From CAYSCX01 sp964429575 (GTDB lineage Bacteria; Desulfobacterota; Binatia; Binatales; Binataceae), in contig CAYSCX010000006.1 of the NCBI GenBank assembly GCA_964429575.1, positions 1-64,000 of the forward strand: a DNA stretch of 64,000 nt, read 5' to 3'. Both the position numbers and the translations under genes were made by a program. This document shows positions 8,340 to 17,084 of this stretch, one piece after another. How positions within the stretch are numbered: the first letter of the stretch is position 1; each line of letters begins with the position of its first letter. The notes below the pieces were generated by a model. The model was not told the DNA's origin, ran no database searches, and saw nothing but the letters and a program-made list of their open reading frames with translations.

Positions 8340-9125
8340 ATGACGGATGGAAGGGCGAAACGGATGTGGGCGCTGCCGGGAGCGGATCTAACCGTGCCGC
8401 AATCGCTGCTGATGCATGGCGGCGACAACAGCCTCGTGACGGTGCCCTGCCCGAGTTATCTGATCGAGCATCCCAAGGGTCTGGTTCTGTTCGACACCGG
8501 ATGCAGTCCGAAAGTCATCGAAGACATCGCCGGACACTGGGGCGAGATGTGGAAGTCCGTGCCATTGAGTTATCCGCAGGACCGCAGGTTGGATAATCAG
8601 ATCAAGGGACTGGGCTACAAGCTCGACGATATCAAGTACGTCGTCGTATCGCATCTTCACATGGACCATTCGGGCGGACTGTATATGTTTCCGAAGGCCA
8701 AGTTCCTGATAATGGCCAACGAGCTGCGTTATGCCTATTGGCCGGATCCTGACCGGCGCCAAGTATTCGCGATCGATGATTTGCTGCCAACCCGGCGCTT
8801 CGACTGGCTCGAGCTCGACAGCGATTTCGATTTGTTTGGCGACGGCAGCATCCACATGTTGAAGACGCCCGGCCACACCCCGGGCGAATCATCGCTCTAC
8901 GTGCGGCTGCCAAATCGCAAGATCCTGCTGGTTGGCGACACGGTGCATCTGCGCGCCGCGCTGGAAACTGAAGCCACGATGCCGCTGGATACCGACTCGG
9001 TCCAGGCAGCGTTGTCGATCAGGCGCATCAAGGCGATCCGCGACATGCACGAGGCGACGGTCTGGATCAGTCATGACCCCGAAGACTGGGCGGAGTTGCC
9101 GCACGCCCCCGCATCGATCGAGTGA
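8340..9125 (+). CDS. Metallo-beta-lactamase-fold hydrolase, N-acyl homoserine lactonase-like
   Basis: 261 residues with the di-metal motif HLHMDH (105-110), a later GHTPGESS histidine segment and GDTVH aspartate segment. These match AiiA/AttM-type lactonases (VLFDTGCSP near residue 50 is also typical). Such enzymes open gamma-lactone rings; the true substrate may be a catabolic lactone rather than a quorum signal. I chose ATG 8340, which has GGAGG nine bases ahead. A longer start at 8289 overlaps the SDR stop by four bases and lacks a site of its own. Confidence 0.85.
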   Translation: MTDGRAKRMWALPGADLTVPQSLLMHGGDNSLVTVPCPSYLIEHPKGLVLFDTGCSPKVIEDIAGHWGEMWKSVPLSYPQDRRLDNQIKGLGYKLDDIKYVVVSHLHMDHSGGLYMFPKAKFLIMANELRYAYWPDPDRRQVFAIDDLLPTRRFDWLELDSDFDLFGDGSIHMLKTPGHTPGESSLYVRLPNRKILLVGDTVHLRAALETEATMPLDTDSVQAALSIRRIKAIRDMHEATVWISHDPEDWAELPHAPASIE

Positions 9126-9134
9126 GTATCTTAC

Positions 9135-9665
9135 ATGCCGTTGTATGAATATCACTGTGTAGCGTGCGGCCAATCATTCGAGATGCTCGGCCCGGTCGCC
9201 GTGGCCAGCCGCAAACGGCATTGTCCGGAGTGCGGGCGGCTGTCGCCCCGCGTGGTGTCGGCGTTTGCGATCGGTGCGAGCGGCAGCCGCGACGATGCGC
9301 CGGCTGCTGTTCAAACGAAATTCCCAGCGCCGGCGCCGCTCTGCCTGCGCAATCCCCACGTGCCGCTGCTTTGCCATATGGACCAGCCATCGGCAAAGCG
9401 GTGGCTGGCACATCTGGACGGCCGCGGCGCTGAGTACGATGACAAGAGCGCCGCGCGCAGCGAGTTGAGGAAAAAGCGCGGCGAGTCTGCGCCGAAGGCC
9501 GCGGAACCCGCGTCGCACACGCACAACTTTCGCCGTCATGCGGCGACCGAGTCGCACACTGGGTGGCGCTCTTCGGATCACGCTCCAGACAGTGGTGCAC
9601 CGCACGGCCATGACCACAGCGGCAGTCACCGCCATCACCATGGCGCGGATCATCATTCTCACTAG
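9135..9665 (+). CDS. FmdB-type zinc-ribbon protein with histidine-rich tail
   Basis: 176 residues. The N-terminus MPLYEYHCVACG with CPECG at about residues 34-38 is the FmdB/CxxC-CxxC regulatory zinc ribbon. The middle is low-complexity and basic. The last 25 residues hold many His and Asp residues (HDHSGSHRHHHGADHHSH), a likely metal-binding or metal-storage tail. It lies 9 bases after the lactonase-like gene and 12 before the nitronate monooxygenase. The function of FmdB-like ribbons is not settled. Confidence 0.75.
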   Translation: MPLYEYHCVACGQSFEMLGPVAVASRKRHCPECGRLSPRVVSAFAIGASGSRDDAPAAVQTKFPAPAPLCLRNPHVPLLCHMDQPSAKRWLAHLDGRGAEYDDKSAARSELRKKRGESAPKAAEPASHTHNFRRHAATESHTGWRSSDHAPDSGAPHGHDHSGSHRHHHGADHHSH

Positions 9666-9677
9666 AGGTTGATTGCT

Positions 9678-10796
9678 ATGAGTTCCAAAATCTTGCACAC
9701 ATCCCTCTGCGACATTTTCGGCATCAAATACCCGATCCTTCTGGCTGGAATGGGAGGCGCCTCGACGCCGGAACTTGCCGCGGCAGTCTCGAACGCCGGC
9801 GGCCTTGGAATCCTGGGCGCCGCGGCCCAGGGGCCGGACGAGCTATCCGAATGGATCAAGCGCACCCGCGAACTTACGGACAAGCCGTTCGGAGTGGATA
9901 CGCTGCTGCCCTCGACGGTGCCTTCGTCGGGGAGCACATCGCAATTCCGCGCCGAGCTACCGCAGGGCCACGTCGATTTCGCCCGCAACTTCAAGCAGCG
10001 ATACGGGATTCCCGATCCCGATCGAACTGCGGCGCGGCGCGGCGGGATGGCCTTTTCGCGCGAGTTCTTCCTAAAGCAGATCGAAGTGGTGCTGGATGAG
10101 AAAGTTCCGGTGTACGTGTCAGGACTCGGCGACCCCGGATTCATGGTCAAAGACGCCCATGCCCGTGGGATGAAGGTGATGGCGGTGGCGGGCGCGGTAA
10201 AGCACGCGCTGCGTTTCGTGGATTCCGGACTCGACGTGATCGTTGCGCAGGGCACCGACGGCGGGGGTCACAACAGCCGCATCGGCACGATGGCGCTGAT
10301 CCCGCAGGTGGTTGACGCGGTCAAGCCGAGGCCGGTGGTTGCGGCGGGCGGAATCGCAGACGGCCGCGGAATCGTCGCCGCGCTGGCTCTGGGCGCCGTG
10401 GGGGTGTGGTGCGGAACTCCGTTCCTGGCCACGCTTGAAGCCGGGATCGACGACTACCAGAAACAAGCGTTGCTTGGTGCGACTGCCGACGACGCCGTCG
10501 TCACGCGCAGCGTCACCGGGAAGCCATGCCGGGTGCTCAAGAGCAAATGGACCGAGGAATTTGACTCGTCGGGTCTGCAGGCTCTGTCGATGCCGTATCA
10601 GGGGCTGATTTCGATGCCGATTCTCGAGGGCGCACGCGCCGCGAATCGCGCAGACATCTACCCCGGGATCGCCGGACAGTCGGTGGGGATGCTGCACAAG
10701 ATTCGCCCGGCGCGCGAAGTGCTCGAGACCATGGTCGCCGAAGCCATCGAAATTCTCGCCGAGCGGCTTCCTCACGAAGTCCGGTTCCAAGCCTGA
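9678..10796 (+). CDS. Nitronate monooxygenase (2-nitropropane dioxygenase family)
   Basis: A 372-residue FMN TIM-barrel protein: KYPILLAGMGGAS at the N-terminus, AVSNAGGLGILG, the long AQGTDGGGHNSRIGTMALIPQVVDAV segment and VVAAGGIADGRGIVAALALGAVGVWCGTPFL for phosphate binding. Members oxidise alkyl nitronates, and several are flavin enoyl reductases or of unknown role in lipid pathways. ATG 9678 follows AGAGG at 9664-9668. Its place inside the CoA catabolic run suggests a redox step on a CoA intermediate or removal of a toxic nitro compound; neither is shown by sequence. Confidence 0.88.
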   Translation: MSSKILHTSLCDIFGIKYPILLAGMGGASTPELAAAVSNAGGLGILGAAAQGPDELSEWIKRTRELTDKPFGVDTLLPSTVPSSGSTSQFRAELPQGHVDFARNFKQRYGIPDPDRTAARRGGMAFSREFFLKQIEVVLDEKVPVYVSGLGDPGFMVKDAHARGMKVMAVAGAVKHALRFVDSGLDVIVAQGTDGGGHNSRIGTMALIPQVVDAVKPRPVVAAGGIADGRGIVAALALGAVGVWCGTPFLATLEAGIDDYQKQALLGATADDAVVTRSVTGKPCRVLKSKWTEEFDSSGLQALSMPYQGLISMPILEGARAANRADIYPGIAGQSVGMLHKIRPAREVLETMVAEAIEILAERLPHEVRFQA

Positions 10797-10862
10797 CGGA
10801 TTCCAATGAGACGTCCGTGGGCACAGCGGCGAGCGGCGAATCGAAAGTCCTGAAGTGATGCC

Positions 10863-12068
10863 GTGAAGCCGCTTGACGATATTCGCGTGATAGAACTTGC
10901 CGAGATGGTCTCCGGCCCGATGTGCGGCAAGCTGTTCGCCGACATGGGCGCGGAAGTTATCAAGATCGAAACTCCCGGGATCGGAGACGAGTCGCGCGGT
11001 CATCCTCCGTTTCCGGGCGATGTTCCCCATCCTGAAAAGAGCGGCCTGTTTCTCTACCTCAACACCAGCAAGAAGAGCGTTACGCTGGATGTGACGCAGC
11101 CTGCGGGCGCAGAAATCTTCAAGCGCCTGATTGCGGGCGCCGACCTCCTCATCGAGAACCACCGGCCCGGCTATCTGGCGAGTCTCGGGCTCGGATTCGA
11201 TACCCTGCACGCAATCAATCCCAAACTGATCGTCACTTCGGTGACTCCGTTCGGACAAAGCGGTCCGTACCGCGATTGGAAGGGAACCGATCTGATCGAA
11301 TGGGCGATGAGCCTGACCGGGTACAACACTCCCACCATGGTCGATGATGCGGAGCAAGAGAATCCGCTGCGCGCTCCCGGTCATCCTGCGGAGATGATGG
11401 GTGCGACCACGGCCGCGGCTGCCGCGATGTTCGCGCTATTCCATCGCGAGCGTACCGGCGAAGGCCAGTGGGTCGACGTGCCGTGCTGGCAGTCAACGTT
11501 GAATACCGCGAAGGTCGAGATGGCGGTCTACAGCTACCGAGGAATCCCGTTCAGCAGGCTGCGTGCGCGCTCCGGGCTGGGACTTGAACCGCTCGCCTGC
11601 CGCAATGGGTACATCTACACGCTCTGGGGGGTGGACGAGCATTTCGAGGCCTTGAAGAAGCTCTTGGGACACCCTGAAATTCTCGAGAACGAAATCTTCA
11701 AAACCATCGTAGGCCGGGCAGCGAACGATGATGTGGTGCGCCCGGCGGTTCGAGAGGCGCTGCTAAAGTACGACATGGATGACCTCGTCAGCCGCGGACA
11801 GGCTCTGGGGCTCCCGATCGGGGCGGTGTACACGGTCGCCCGCGCCGCCGAGGACGAACATCTGAAGGCGCGCGGCGCCTTCGCGGAAATAGATCATCCG
11901 GCAACCGGGCGCCTTCGCTATCCGGGTGCGCTGGTGCACCTGAGCGAGACGCCCGCCTCGTATTCGCGGGCGCCGCTGCTGGGTGAACACAACGAGGAAA
12001 TCCTGGGACGGCGTCTCGGCTTCGGTCCCGGGAAACTAAGCGCATTTCGCAACGCGGGAATAATTTAG
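10863..12068 (+). CDS. Family III (CaiB/BaiF) CoA transferase, Glu at the catalytic Asp position
   Basis: A 401-residue class III CoA transferase beginning at GTG: DIRVIELAEMVSGPMCGKLFADMGAEVIKIE, ENHRPGYL, and RTGEGQWVDV. Counting back from TGEGQ, the residue usually occupied by the nucleophilic Asp is Glu, in GHPAEMMGA. It precedes a second family III gene by 14 bases. Such enzymes swap CoA between acids without ATP and sit in the cytoplasm. Here one could load CoA onto the cyclic acid that the badHKI/aliB genes break down, since no CoA ligase is present. Confidence 0.88.
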   Translation: MKPLDDIRVIELAEMVSGPMCGKLFADMGAEVIKIETPGIGDESRGHPPFPGDVPHPEKSGLFLYLNTSKKSVTLDVTQPAGAEIFKRLIAGADLLIENHRPGYLASLGLGFDTLHAINPKLIVTSVTPFGQSGPYRDWKGTDLIEWAMSLTGYNTPTMVDDAEQENPLRAPGHPAEMMGATTAAAAAMFALFHRERTGEGQWVDVPCWQSTLNTAKVEMAVYSYRGIPFSRLRARSGLGLEPLACRNGYIYTLWGVDEHFEALKKLLGHPEILENEIFKTIVGRAANDDVVRPAVREALLKYDMDDLVSRGQALGLPIGAVYTVARAAEDEHLKARGAFAEIDHPATGRLRYPGALVHLSETPASYSRAPLLGEHNEEILGRRLGFGPGKLSAFRNAGII

Positions 12069-12082
12069 CAGAGGCTGCGACC

Positions 12083-13303
12083 ATGGGCGCACTGCCACTC
12101 GAGGGAATTCGCGTAGCCGACTTCAGCTGGATCATCAACGGTCCCCAGACCGCGCTTTGGCTGGCCGCGATGGGCGCCGAGGTGATCAAAATCGAAAGCA
12201 AAGTTCACCTCGACGCCATGAGAACCCTTCCCGGCGCGATGGCCGGTGACAAGCCAGGACCGAATCGCAACGGAGTCTTTCACAACCTCGCCTATGGCAA
12301 GAAAGCAGTAAACCTCAACTTGGGTACGACCAGAGGGCGCGAGCTTGCCTATGAGCTGGTTAAGCGCAGCGACTTCGTGATCGAGTGCTTTGCTGCGCCG
12401 CACACGCGCAAGCTCGGGCTCACTTACGAGCAGCTTCGGGCGGTCAAGCCGGACATCATCGTGATCTCGGTCTCGCTGCTTGGAAAAACTGGGTTGCAAC
12501 CGGCTGATTGGGTTGGCTGGGGGCCGATGGCGGCGTCATACGTCGGCATGTTCGACGCCCAAGGTTATCCAGGCGGTCCTCCGCGCCAGACCGGCGGCAC
12601 GTGGCCTGACTATGCCATCGCGACCGCGGTGGCGTTCCACGCGCTGGCCGCGCTGCGTTACCGCAACCGAACCGGCAAGGGGCAGTGGATCGACGCGAGC
12701 ATGGGCGAGACGGTCATGGGCGAAATGCCGGAGTGGTTCATGGACTACTTCATGAACGGCCGCGATCGGCGTCAGTGGGGTAATCGTGATGACGTCATGG
12801 CGCCGCACAACACTTACCCCTGCAAGGGTGACGACCAGTGGATAGCGATCGCGGTGAGTTCGGATGAGGAATGGGACGCGCTCTGGCGCGTGATGGGATC
12901 TCCGCCGTGGGCCAAGCAGGAGGAGTTTTCGACCCAGCTTCTGCGCTGGAAAAATCAGGCTGAAATCGACGCGCGCCTGCGCGAGTGGACCAGAAACCAC
13001 GAGCATATCGAACTCGCCCACAGACTCCAGGCGGCGGGCGTGCCCGCCGGACCGGTGCTCGACAGCGTGGAAATTCACAACGATCCCCATCTCTTGGAGT
13101 GGGGCTACTGGTGGGAACTGGAGCATCGCGAGGCCGGCAAGCGGGTGCTGCCCGGGCTACCGGTGAAGTTCAGCGCGGTTCCCAAATTCAACTATGCGAC
13201 TCCGCCCGACTTGGGCGAGCACAACCGGGAGGTGTTCGGAGGGCTGCTCGGCCTGCCGGACGCAGAGATCGCAAAGCTGATCGACGAGAAGGTCATTTTC
13301 TGA
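12083..13303 (+). CDS. Family III (CaiB/BaiF) CoA transferase with catalytic Asp
   Basis: A 406-residue relative of the preceding gene: IRVADFSWIINGPQTALWLAAMGAEVIKIE, then GGTWPDYAIATAVAF with Asp at the catalytic spacing, and RTGKGQWIDAS. Its C-terminus is EHNREVFGGLLGLPDAEI. The tandem arrangement with 10863-12068, one copy with Asp and one with Glu, recalls heteromeric transferases such as BbsEF of toluene degradation. A heteromer here is inference. This is the last gene of the run that starts near 969. Confidence 0.88.
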   Translation: MGALPLEGIRVADFSWIINGPQTALWLAAMGAEVIKIESKVHLDAMRTLPGAMAGDKPGPNRNGVFHNLAYGKKAVNLNLGTTRGRELAYELVKRSDFVIECFAAPHTRKLGLTYEQLRAVKPDIIVISVSLLGKTGLQPADWVGWGPMAASYVGMFDAQGYPGGPPRQTGGTWPDYAIATAVAFHALAALRYRNRTGKGQWIDASMGETVMGEMPEWFMDYFMNGRDRRQWGNRDDVMAPHNTYPCKGDDQWIAIAVSSDEEWDALWRVMGSPPWAKQEEFSTQLLRWKNQAEIDARLREWTRNHEHIELAHRLQAAGVPAGPVLDSVEIHNDPHLLEWGYWWELEHREAGKRVLPGLPVKFSAVPKFNYATPPDLGEHNREVFGGLLGLPDAEIAKLIDEKVIF

Positions 13304-13412
13304 TGCGCGGGCGCGCGCGGGAATCGAATGACTGCTGCTAGCCGGTCAACTTGCGAATTGAATTCATTGATTCGATTGTGACGCAAAAAAATCTCCCCGG
13401 GGAGGAACGACC

Positions 13413-13865
13413 ATGAAAAGCGCCGACGAGCTGATCACTGAACTTTGCGACCGCGAGGCGATTCGGGACCTTCCCGTGCGCTACTGCGACTGCGTGTGGC
13501 AGGGCGACCTCGACGGTATCGCGAACCTGTTCAGCGAGGATGGATCATTTACGATAAAGGGCCGCGAGCGCGAGGTCACCACGCAAGGTCGACAGAAGCT
13601 TCGCAAGATGTACGAGAGTGCGCTCAGCGATCTCACCCCCCGCCCCTACATCCACAATCACGTAGTCGAGCTTCGCGGCAAGACCAAAGCCACCGGCCGA
13701 TGCTACGTCGAACTGCGCAACGCCGCGCGGCAGATGGAATGGATCGGAACCGGGTACTATGACGATGAATATGTGAAAGTGGGCGATACTTGGAAATTCG
13801 CCTCCCGTCGGTTCACTGGAATCGGCTTGCCAGCGAGTGTCACTGACCGGAGTCCCCAATCGTGA
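13413..13865 (+). CDS. NTF2-like / SnoaL-like fold protein
   Basis: 150 residues of the cone-shaped NTF2-like fold often found in ring-hydroxylating, dehydratase or isomerase enzymes: LCDREAIRDLPVRYCDCVWQGDLDGIANLFSEDGSF, then HNHVVEL and GTGYYDDEYVKVGDTWKFASRRF. The family includes steroid isomerases and dehydratases, but no catalytic set can be assigned. It has a strong GGGGAGG site. The leader (13304-13412) contains an A-rich stretch and the palindrome TCCCCGGGGA overlapping the ribosome-binding site. Confidence 0.75.
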   Translation: MKSADELITELCDREAIRDLPVRYCDCVWQGDLDGIANLFSEDGSFTIKGREREVTTQGRQKLRKMYESALSDLTPRPYIHNHVVELRGKTKATGRCYVELRNAARQMEWIGTGYYDDEYVKVGDTWKFASRRFTGIGLPASVTDRSPQS

Positions 13866-13955
13866 CGCGACTACGTGCGGGCCGGTTGGGATGCGGCCCT
13901 TTCGATGGAGTGAGCTGAGGAAAAGCCCGGCGAAGCTGTCGGCCGAGGAATTGGA

Positions 13956-14843
13956 ATGGCAACCGAAAGCGAAATCCTGCAACGGGTCAAGGAGGGGATG
14001 AAACGCCCTGCCAAGGACATACCCACGCTACGCATGTTCATGGAGAAGAACAGCCGCGCACTCAACGCGCTACCGCCGGAGATCGGCGCCTTGCATGAAG
14101 GCGTCGAGTTGAGGCCGGGACTGCGCGCGGACGTAGCCGTACCGAAAGGCTCCGGGCCGTTTCCGGCGCTCGTTTATCTGCACGGTGGCGGATGGGTCGC
14201 GGGGAGTCCGAAGACCCATCAGAAGCTCGGGCTGCAATTCGCCGAGCAGGGCTACCTGACGATCAACGTCGATTACCGGCTCGCGCCGGAAGACCCATTT
14301 CCGGCGGGCCTCGACGACTGCGTTTTCGCCGCCAAGTGGGCGGCCGAGAATGCCGCGCGATGGAAGGGCGATGCTTCGCGCATGGCGATCGGCGGCGACT
14401 CGGCAGGCGGCAATCTCGCGGTCGCGACCATGGTGGCTCTGGCGAGCGAGAATAGCGCGCCGAGCTTCAAGGCGGGCGCGCTAATCTACGGACTGTACGA
14501 TGTACGGGCGGTGATTGCGCGCGAGAACGACTCGATGGCGCTCGGCATGATGGCGCGCGCATACCTCGCCGACAACTATGCGGCGCTACTCGACGATCCG
14601 CGGGTGAGCCCGCTTAAAGCGATACGCCGGGGCATGCTGCCTCCACAAATCATAATCTGTGGCGCCGATGATCCGTTGTTGCCGGAGTCCTACGCGGTGG
14701 CGCAGGCATGCAAGCAGAGCGGCGTCGAGCACGATCTGCAGGTGTTCCCGGAGATGCCGCACGGATTCATTCAGGTATGGATGCTTTCGGCGGCGGGCGC
14801 GGCGCAGAGGCGAATCTTCGACTTCATGCGCAAGCACGTCTGA
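13956..14843 (+). CDS. Alpha/beta hydrolase, hormone-sensitive-lipase-type esterase
   Basis: A 295-residue esterase of the HSL/family IV group: HGGGW oxyanion motif (about 74-78), nucleophile elbow GDSAGG (about 146-151), a late Asp in GADDPLLPES and catalytic His in MPHGF near residue 270. It lacks a signal peptide, so is cytoplasmic. It probably cleaves short-chain esters or lactones. It stands between the NTF2-like gene and an amidohydrolase on the same strand. Confidence 0.88.
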   Translation: MATESEILQRVKEGMKRPAKDIPTLRMFMEKNSRALNALPPEIGALHEGVELRPGLRADVAVPKGSGPFPALVYLHGGGWVAGSPKTHQKLGLQFAEQGYLTINVDYRLAPEDPFPAGLDDCVFAAKWAAENAARWKGDASRMAIGGDSAGGNLAVATMVALASENSAPSFKAGALIYGLYDVRAVIARENDSMALGMMARAYLADNYAALLDDPRVSPLKAIRRGMLPPQIIICGADDPLLPESYAVAQACKQSGVEHDLQVFPEMPHGFIQVWMLSAAGAAQRRIFDFMRKHV

Positions 14844-14914
14844 CTAAAGCAAGGTGTAGCTCGCAAGAAAAATTGGTCGAATAGACACTGGCGCGTGAAA
14901 AAAGGAGGCAGGCA

Positions 14915-16063
14915 ATGACAACGCAACGCGTGATCTCAGCCGATTCTCACATGATGGAGCCAGCCGATCTGTGGGTTGAGCGGGTCGACAATCGATTCAA
15001 GGAACGTGCGCCCAGGGTGATCAAGGGCGAAGGCGCCGTCGGTTACGTTTTCGTCGCTCCTGACCTTCCGCCGTTCCCGGTCGCAACCGGCTTCGCCGCC
15101 GGAAGAGGCGGGCAGGAACTCAAGGAGTTCATCGTCCGAGCCACCTTCGACGAGGGCTATAAGGCGGCACGGCCGAGCGGCTGGGATCCCGTTGAGCGTA
15201 TCAAGGACCAGGAGGTTGACGGAGTTGAGGCGGAGGTTCTGTACACCACGCTGGGGATGCCGCTGTTTGGATTGCATGACGCCGAGCTGCAGCGCGAGTG
15301 CTTCAAGGTTTACAACGATTGGGTGGCCGAGTTCGCCTCGCACAATCCAAAGCGGCTGCACGCAATCGCTCTGATCTCACTCGAGGACGTCGGCGCGGGC
15401 GCCAAGGAACTCGAGCGGGCCGCGAAACTGGGACTCAAGGGCGCGATGATATGGGGCGCGCCGCCCCGCGAGAAGCCCTATCACCTCAAGGATTACGATC
15501 CGTTCTGGGCGGTGGCGCAGGATCTCGAGATGCCGCTTTCACTCCACGTCATCACCGGCAAGCGACCGCCGCGAACCAAGGAAGAGAAAGAGAAAGTTCG
15601 CTCGCGCGATCCGTCGTTTCTCCGCAGTTACATGAACCTGATTCACGAGGTCCAGCGTACTCTGACCGACATAGTTTGCAGCGGCGTTTTGATGCGCTTT
15701 CCGCGGCTGCGAGTAGTCTCGGCCGAAAACGACTCGGGATGGGTGGCGCACTACATGTACCGCATGGACCACGCGTTTGAGAAGTTCGGCGCGCTCATGG
15801 CAGAGCCGCTCGACATGAAGCCCAGCGAGTACGTGCGGCGCAATGTCTGGGTCACTTTTCAGGACGACCCGGTGGGCCCGATGCTGTATCAGTACTTTGG
15901 CGAGGATAACTTCATGTGGGCCTCGGACTTCCCGCACACCGACTCGACCTGGCCCAACTCGCTCAAGGTGATCGAGCAGGAATTCCGGGGCGTGCCCGAG
16001 GGCGTGAAGCGGAAAATCATATGCGATAACGCAGCGAAGCTCTATCACATCGATCTCAACTAG
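14915..16063 (+). CDS. Amidohydrolase-2 family (ACMSD-like) metal-dependent hydrolase
   Basis: 382 residues: the N-terminal ISADSHMMEP carries a divergent first metal motif, the middle has LSLHVITG with the barrel His, and the end has the ASDFPHTDSTWP motif that closes the metal site. Related proteins decarboxylate or hydrolyse carboxylated compounds. A clear AAAGGAGG site precedes ATG 14915. The stop codon touches repeat copy B. Confidence 0.85.
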   Translation: MTTQRVISADSHMMEPADLWVERVDNRFKERAPRVIKGEGAVGYVFVAPDLPPFPVATGFAAGRGGQELKEFIVRATFDEGYKAARPSGWDPVERIKDQEVDGVEAEVLYTTLGMPLFGLHDAELQRECFKVYNDWVAEFASHNPKRLHAIALISLEDVGAGAKELERAAKLGLKGAMIWGAPPREKPYHLKDYDPFWAVAQDLEMPLSLHVITGKRPPRTKEEKEKVRSRDPSFLRSYMNLIHEVQRTLTDIVCSGVLMRFPRLRVVSAENDSGWVAHYMYRMDHAFEKFGALMAEPLDMKPSEYVRRNVWVTFQDDPVGPMLYQYFGEDNFMWASDFPHTDSTWPNSLKVIEQEFRGVPEGVKRKIICDNAAKLYHIDLN

Positions 16064-16216
16064 CAGGGTGTTGAGAAACTCAGAACATGGCGCGGCGGAT
16101 GCGCAGGTGTGCTCAACACCCTGCGGGAAAGATGGTTTCTTTCCTAATCTTCTCCCCCAATGGGGGAGAGGAGAGAGAGGGAGCAGGCTGTTGAAAATGA
16201 CTTTTTCAACAGCCTG
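16064..16216 (-). repeat. Dispersed two-hairpin repeat, copy B (inverted)
   Basis: The element reads in the opposite orientation to copies A, D and E. The 12-bp arms CAGGGTGTTGAG and CTCAACACCCTG enclose 16064-16123. The second hairpin, with arms beginning CAGGCTGTTGAAAA, is at 16184-16216. Between them are TTCCTAATCTTCTCCCCC and a purine-rich run. It starts directly at the stop codon of the amidohydrolase gene. Confidence 0.8.
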
Positions 16217-16261
16217 TTAGAGCAGGCATGCGACGCCACCAACCATAGTGGAGCATTTGAT

Positions 16262-17026
16262 ATGTCCGGAATATTGGACGGCAAGGTAGCGCTAATTACC
16301 GGCGCAGGTTCTGGAATCGGGCGGGCGACCTCGCGGATCTTCGCGCGCGAAGGGGCAAAACTGGTGCTGGCCGACATCGTGGAAGACGGTGGCCTCCAGA
16401 CCCTCGCGATGGTCAGCGACACGGGCCACGAGGCTGTCTTCATCAAGGCCGACGTCTCGAAGGCAGACGAGGTCGATGCCGCGGTGGCAAAGGCGGTCGC
16501 AACCTACGGGCGCCTTGATTGCGCGTTCAACAACGCCGGAATCGAGGGCCAGGGCGGCCTTACGCATGAGTGCACGGGAGAAAATTGGAATCGCGTGATC
16601 TCGATCAACCTCACCGGAGTGTGGCTGTGCATGAAGGCAGAGATTGCGCAAATGCTCAAGCAAGGTGGTGGCGGTGCGATCGTGAATACATCGTCGGGCG
16701 CGGGCTTGGCCGGAGTCCGCGGCATGCCCGCTTACGTGGCTGCAAAACACGGCGTGGCGGGACTGACCCGCGCGGCCGCGATCGAGTACGGAGGTCACAA
16801 CATCAGAGTCAACGCGGTATGCCCCGGGCCAATTCGCACTCCGATGATGGAGCGCCTGCTGGGGAATCGTCCTGACGCAGAGAAGAGATTCGCGCGTGGA
16901 GGACCGCTCAAGCGCCTGGGCGAAGCCGAGGAGATCGGCGAGGCAGTCGCGTGGCTGTGCTCGAATCACGCTTCCTACGTGACCGGGCTGCCGATGCCGG
17001 TGGACGGCGGCTTCATGGCGCAATAG
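16262..17026 (+). CDS. SDR-family oxidoreductase
   Basis: A 254-residue classical SDR: TGAGSGIG, NNAGIEG, NTSSGAG with the active Ser, and YVAAK (Tyr, Lys). The ending SYVTGLPMPVDGGFMAQ is standard. I start it at ATG 16262 (MSGILDGKVALITG); an in-frame ATG at 16160 lies inside the repeat and is unlikely to be used. Asp after the second strand (LVLADIVEDG) suggests NAD. It precedes an LLM oxidoreductase. Confidence 0.87.
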   Translation: MSGILDGKVALITGAGSGIGRATSRIFAREGAKLVLADIVEDGGLQTLAMVSDTGHEAVFIKADVSKADEVDAAVAKAVATYGRLDCAFNNAGIEGQGGLTHECTGENWNRVISINLTGVWLCMKAEIAQMLKQGGGGAIVNTSSGAGLAGVRGMPAYVAAKHGVAGLTRAAAIEYGGHNIRVNAVCPGPIRTPMMERLLGNRPDAEKRFARGGPLKRLGEAEEIGEAVAWLCSNHASYVTGLPMPVDGGFMAQ

Positions 17027-17084
17027 CTTTCGCGGCTCGGCTAAGCAGCCCTGCCCAAGTGAAATCCGAAAAAGGAGAAACGAG

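Noticed and set aside
16160..16261. Longer N-terminus for the SDR at 16262
   Set aside because: This part lies in repeat copy B and adds residues not found in SDRs.
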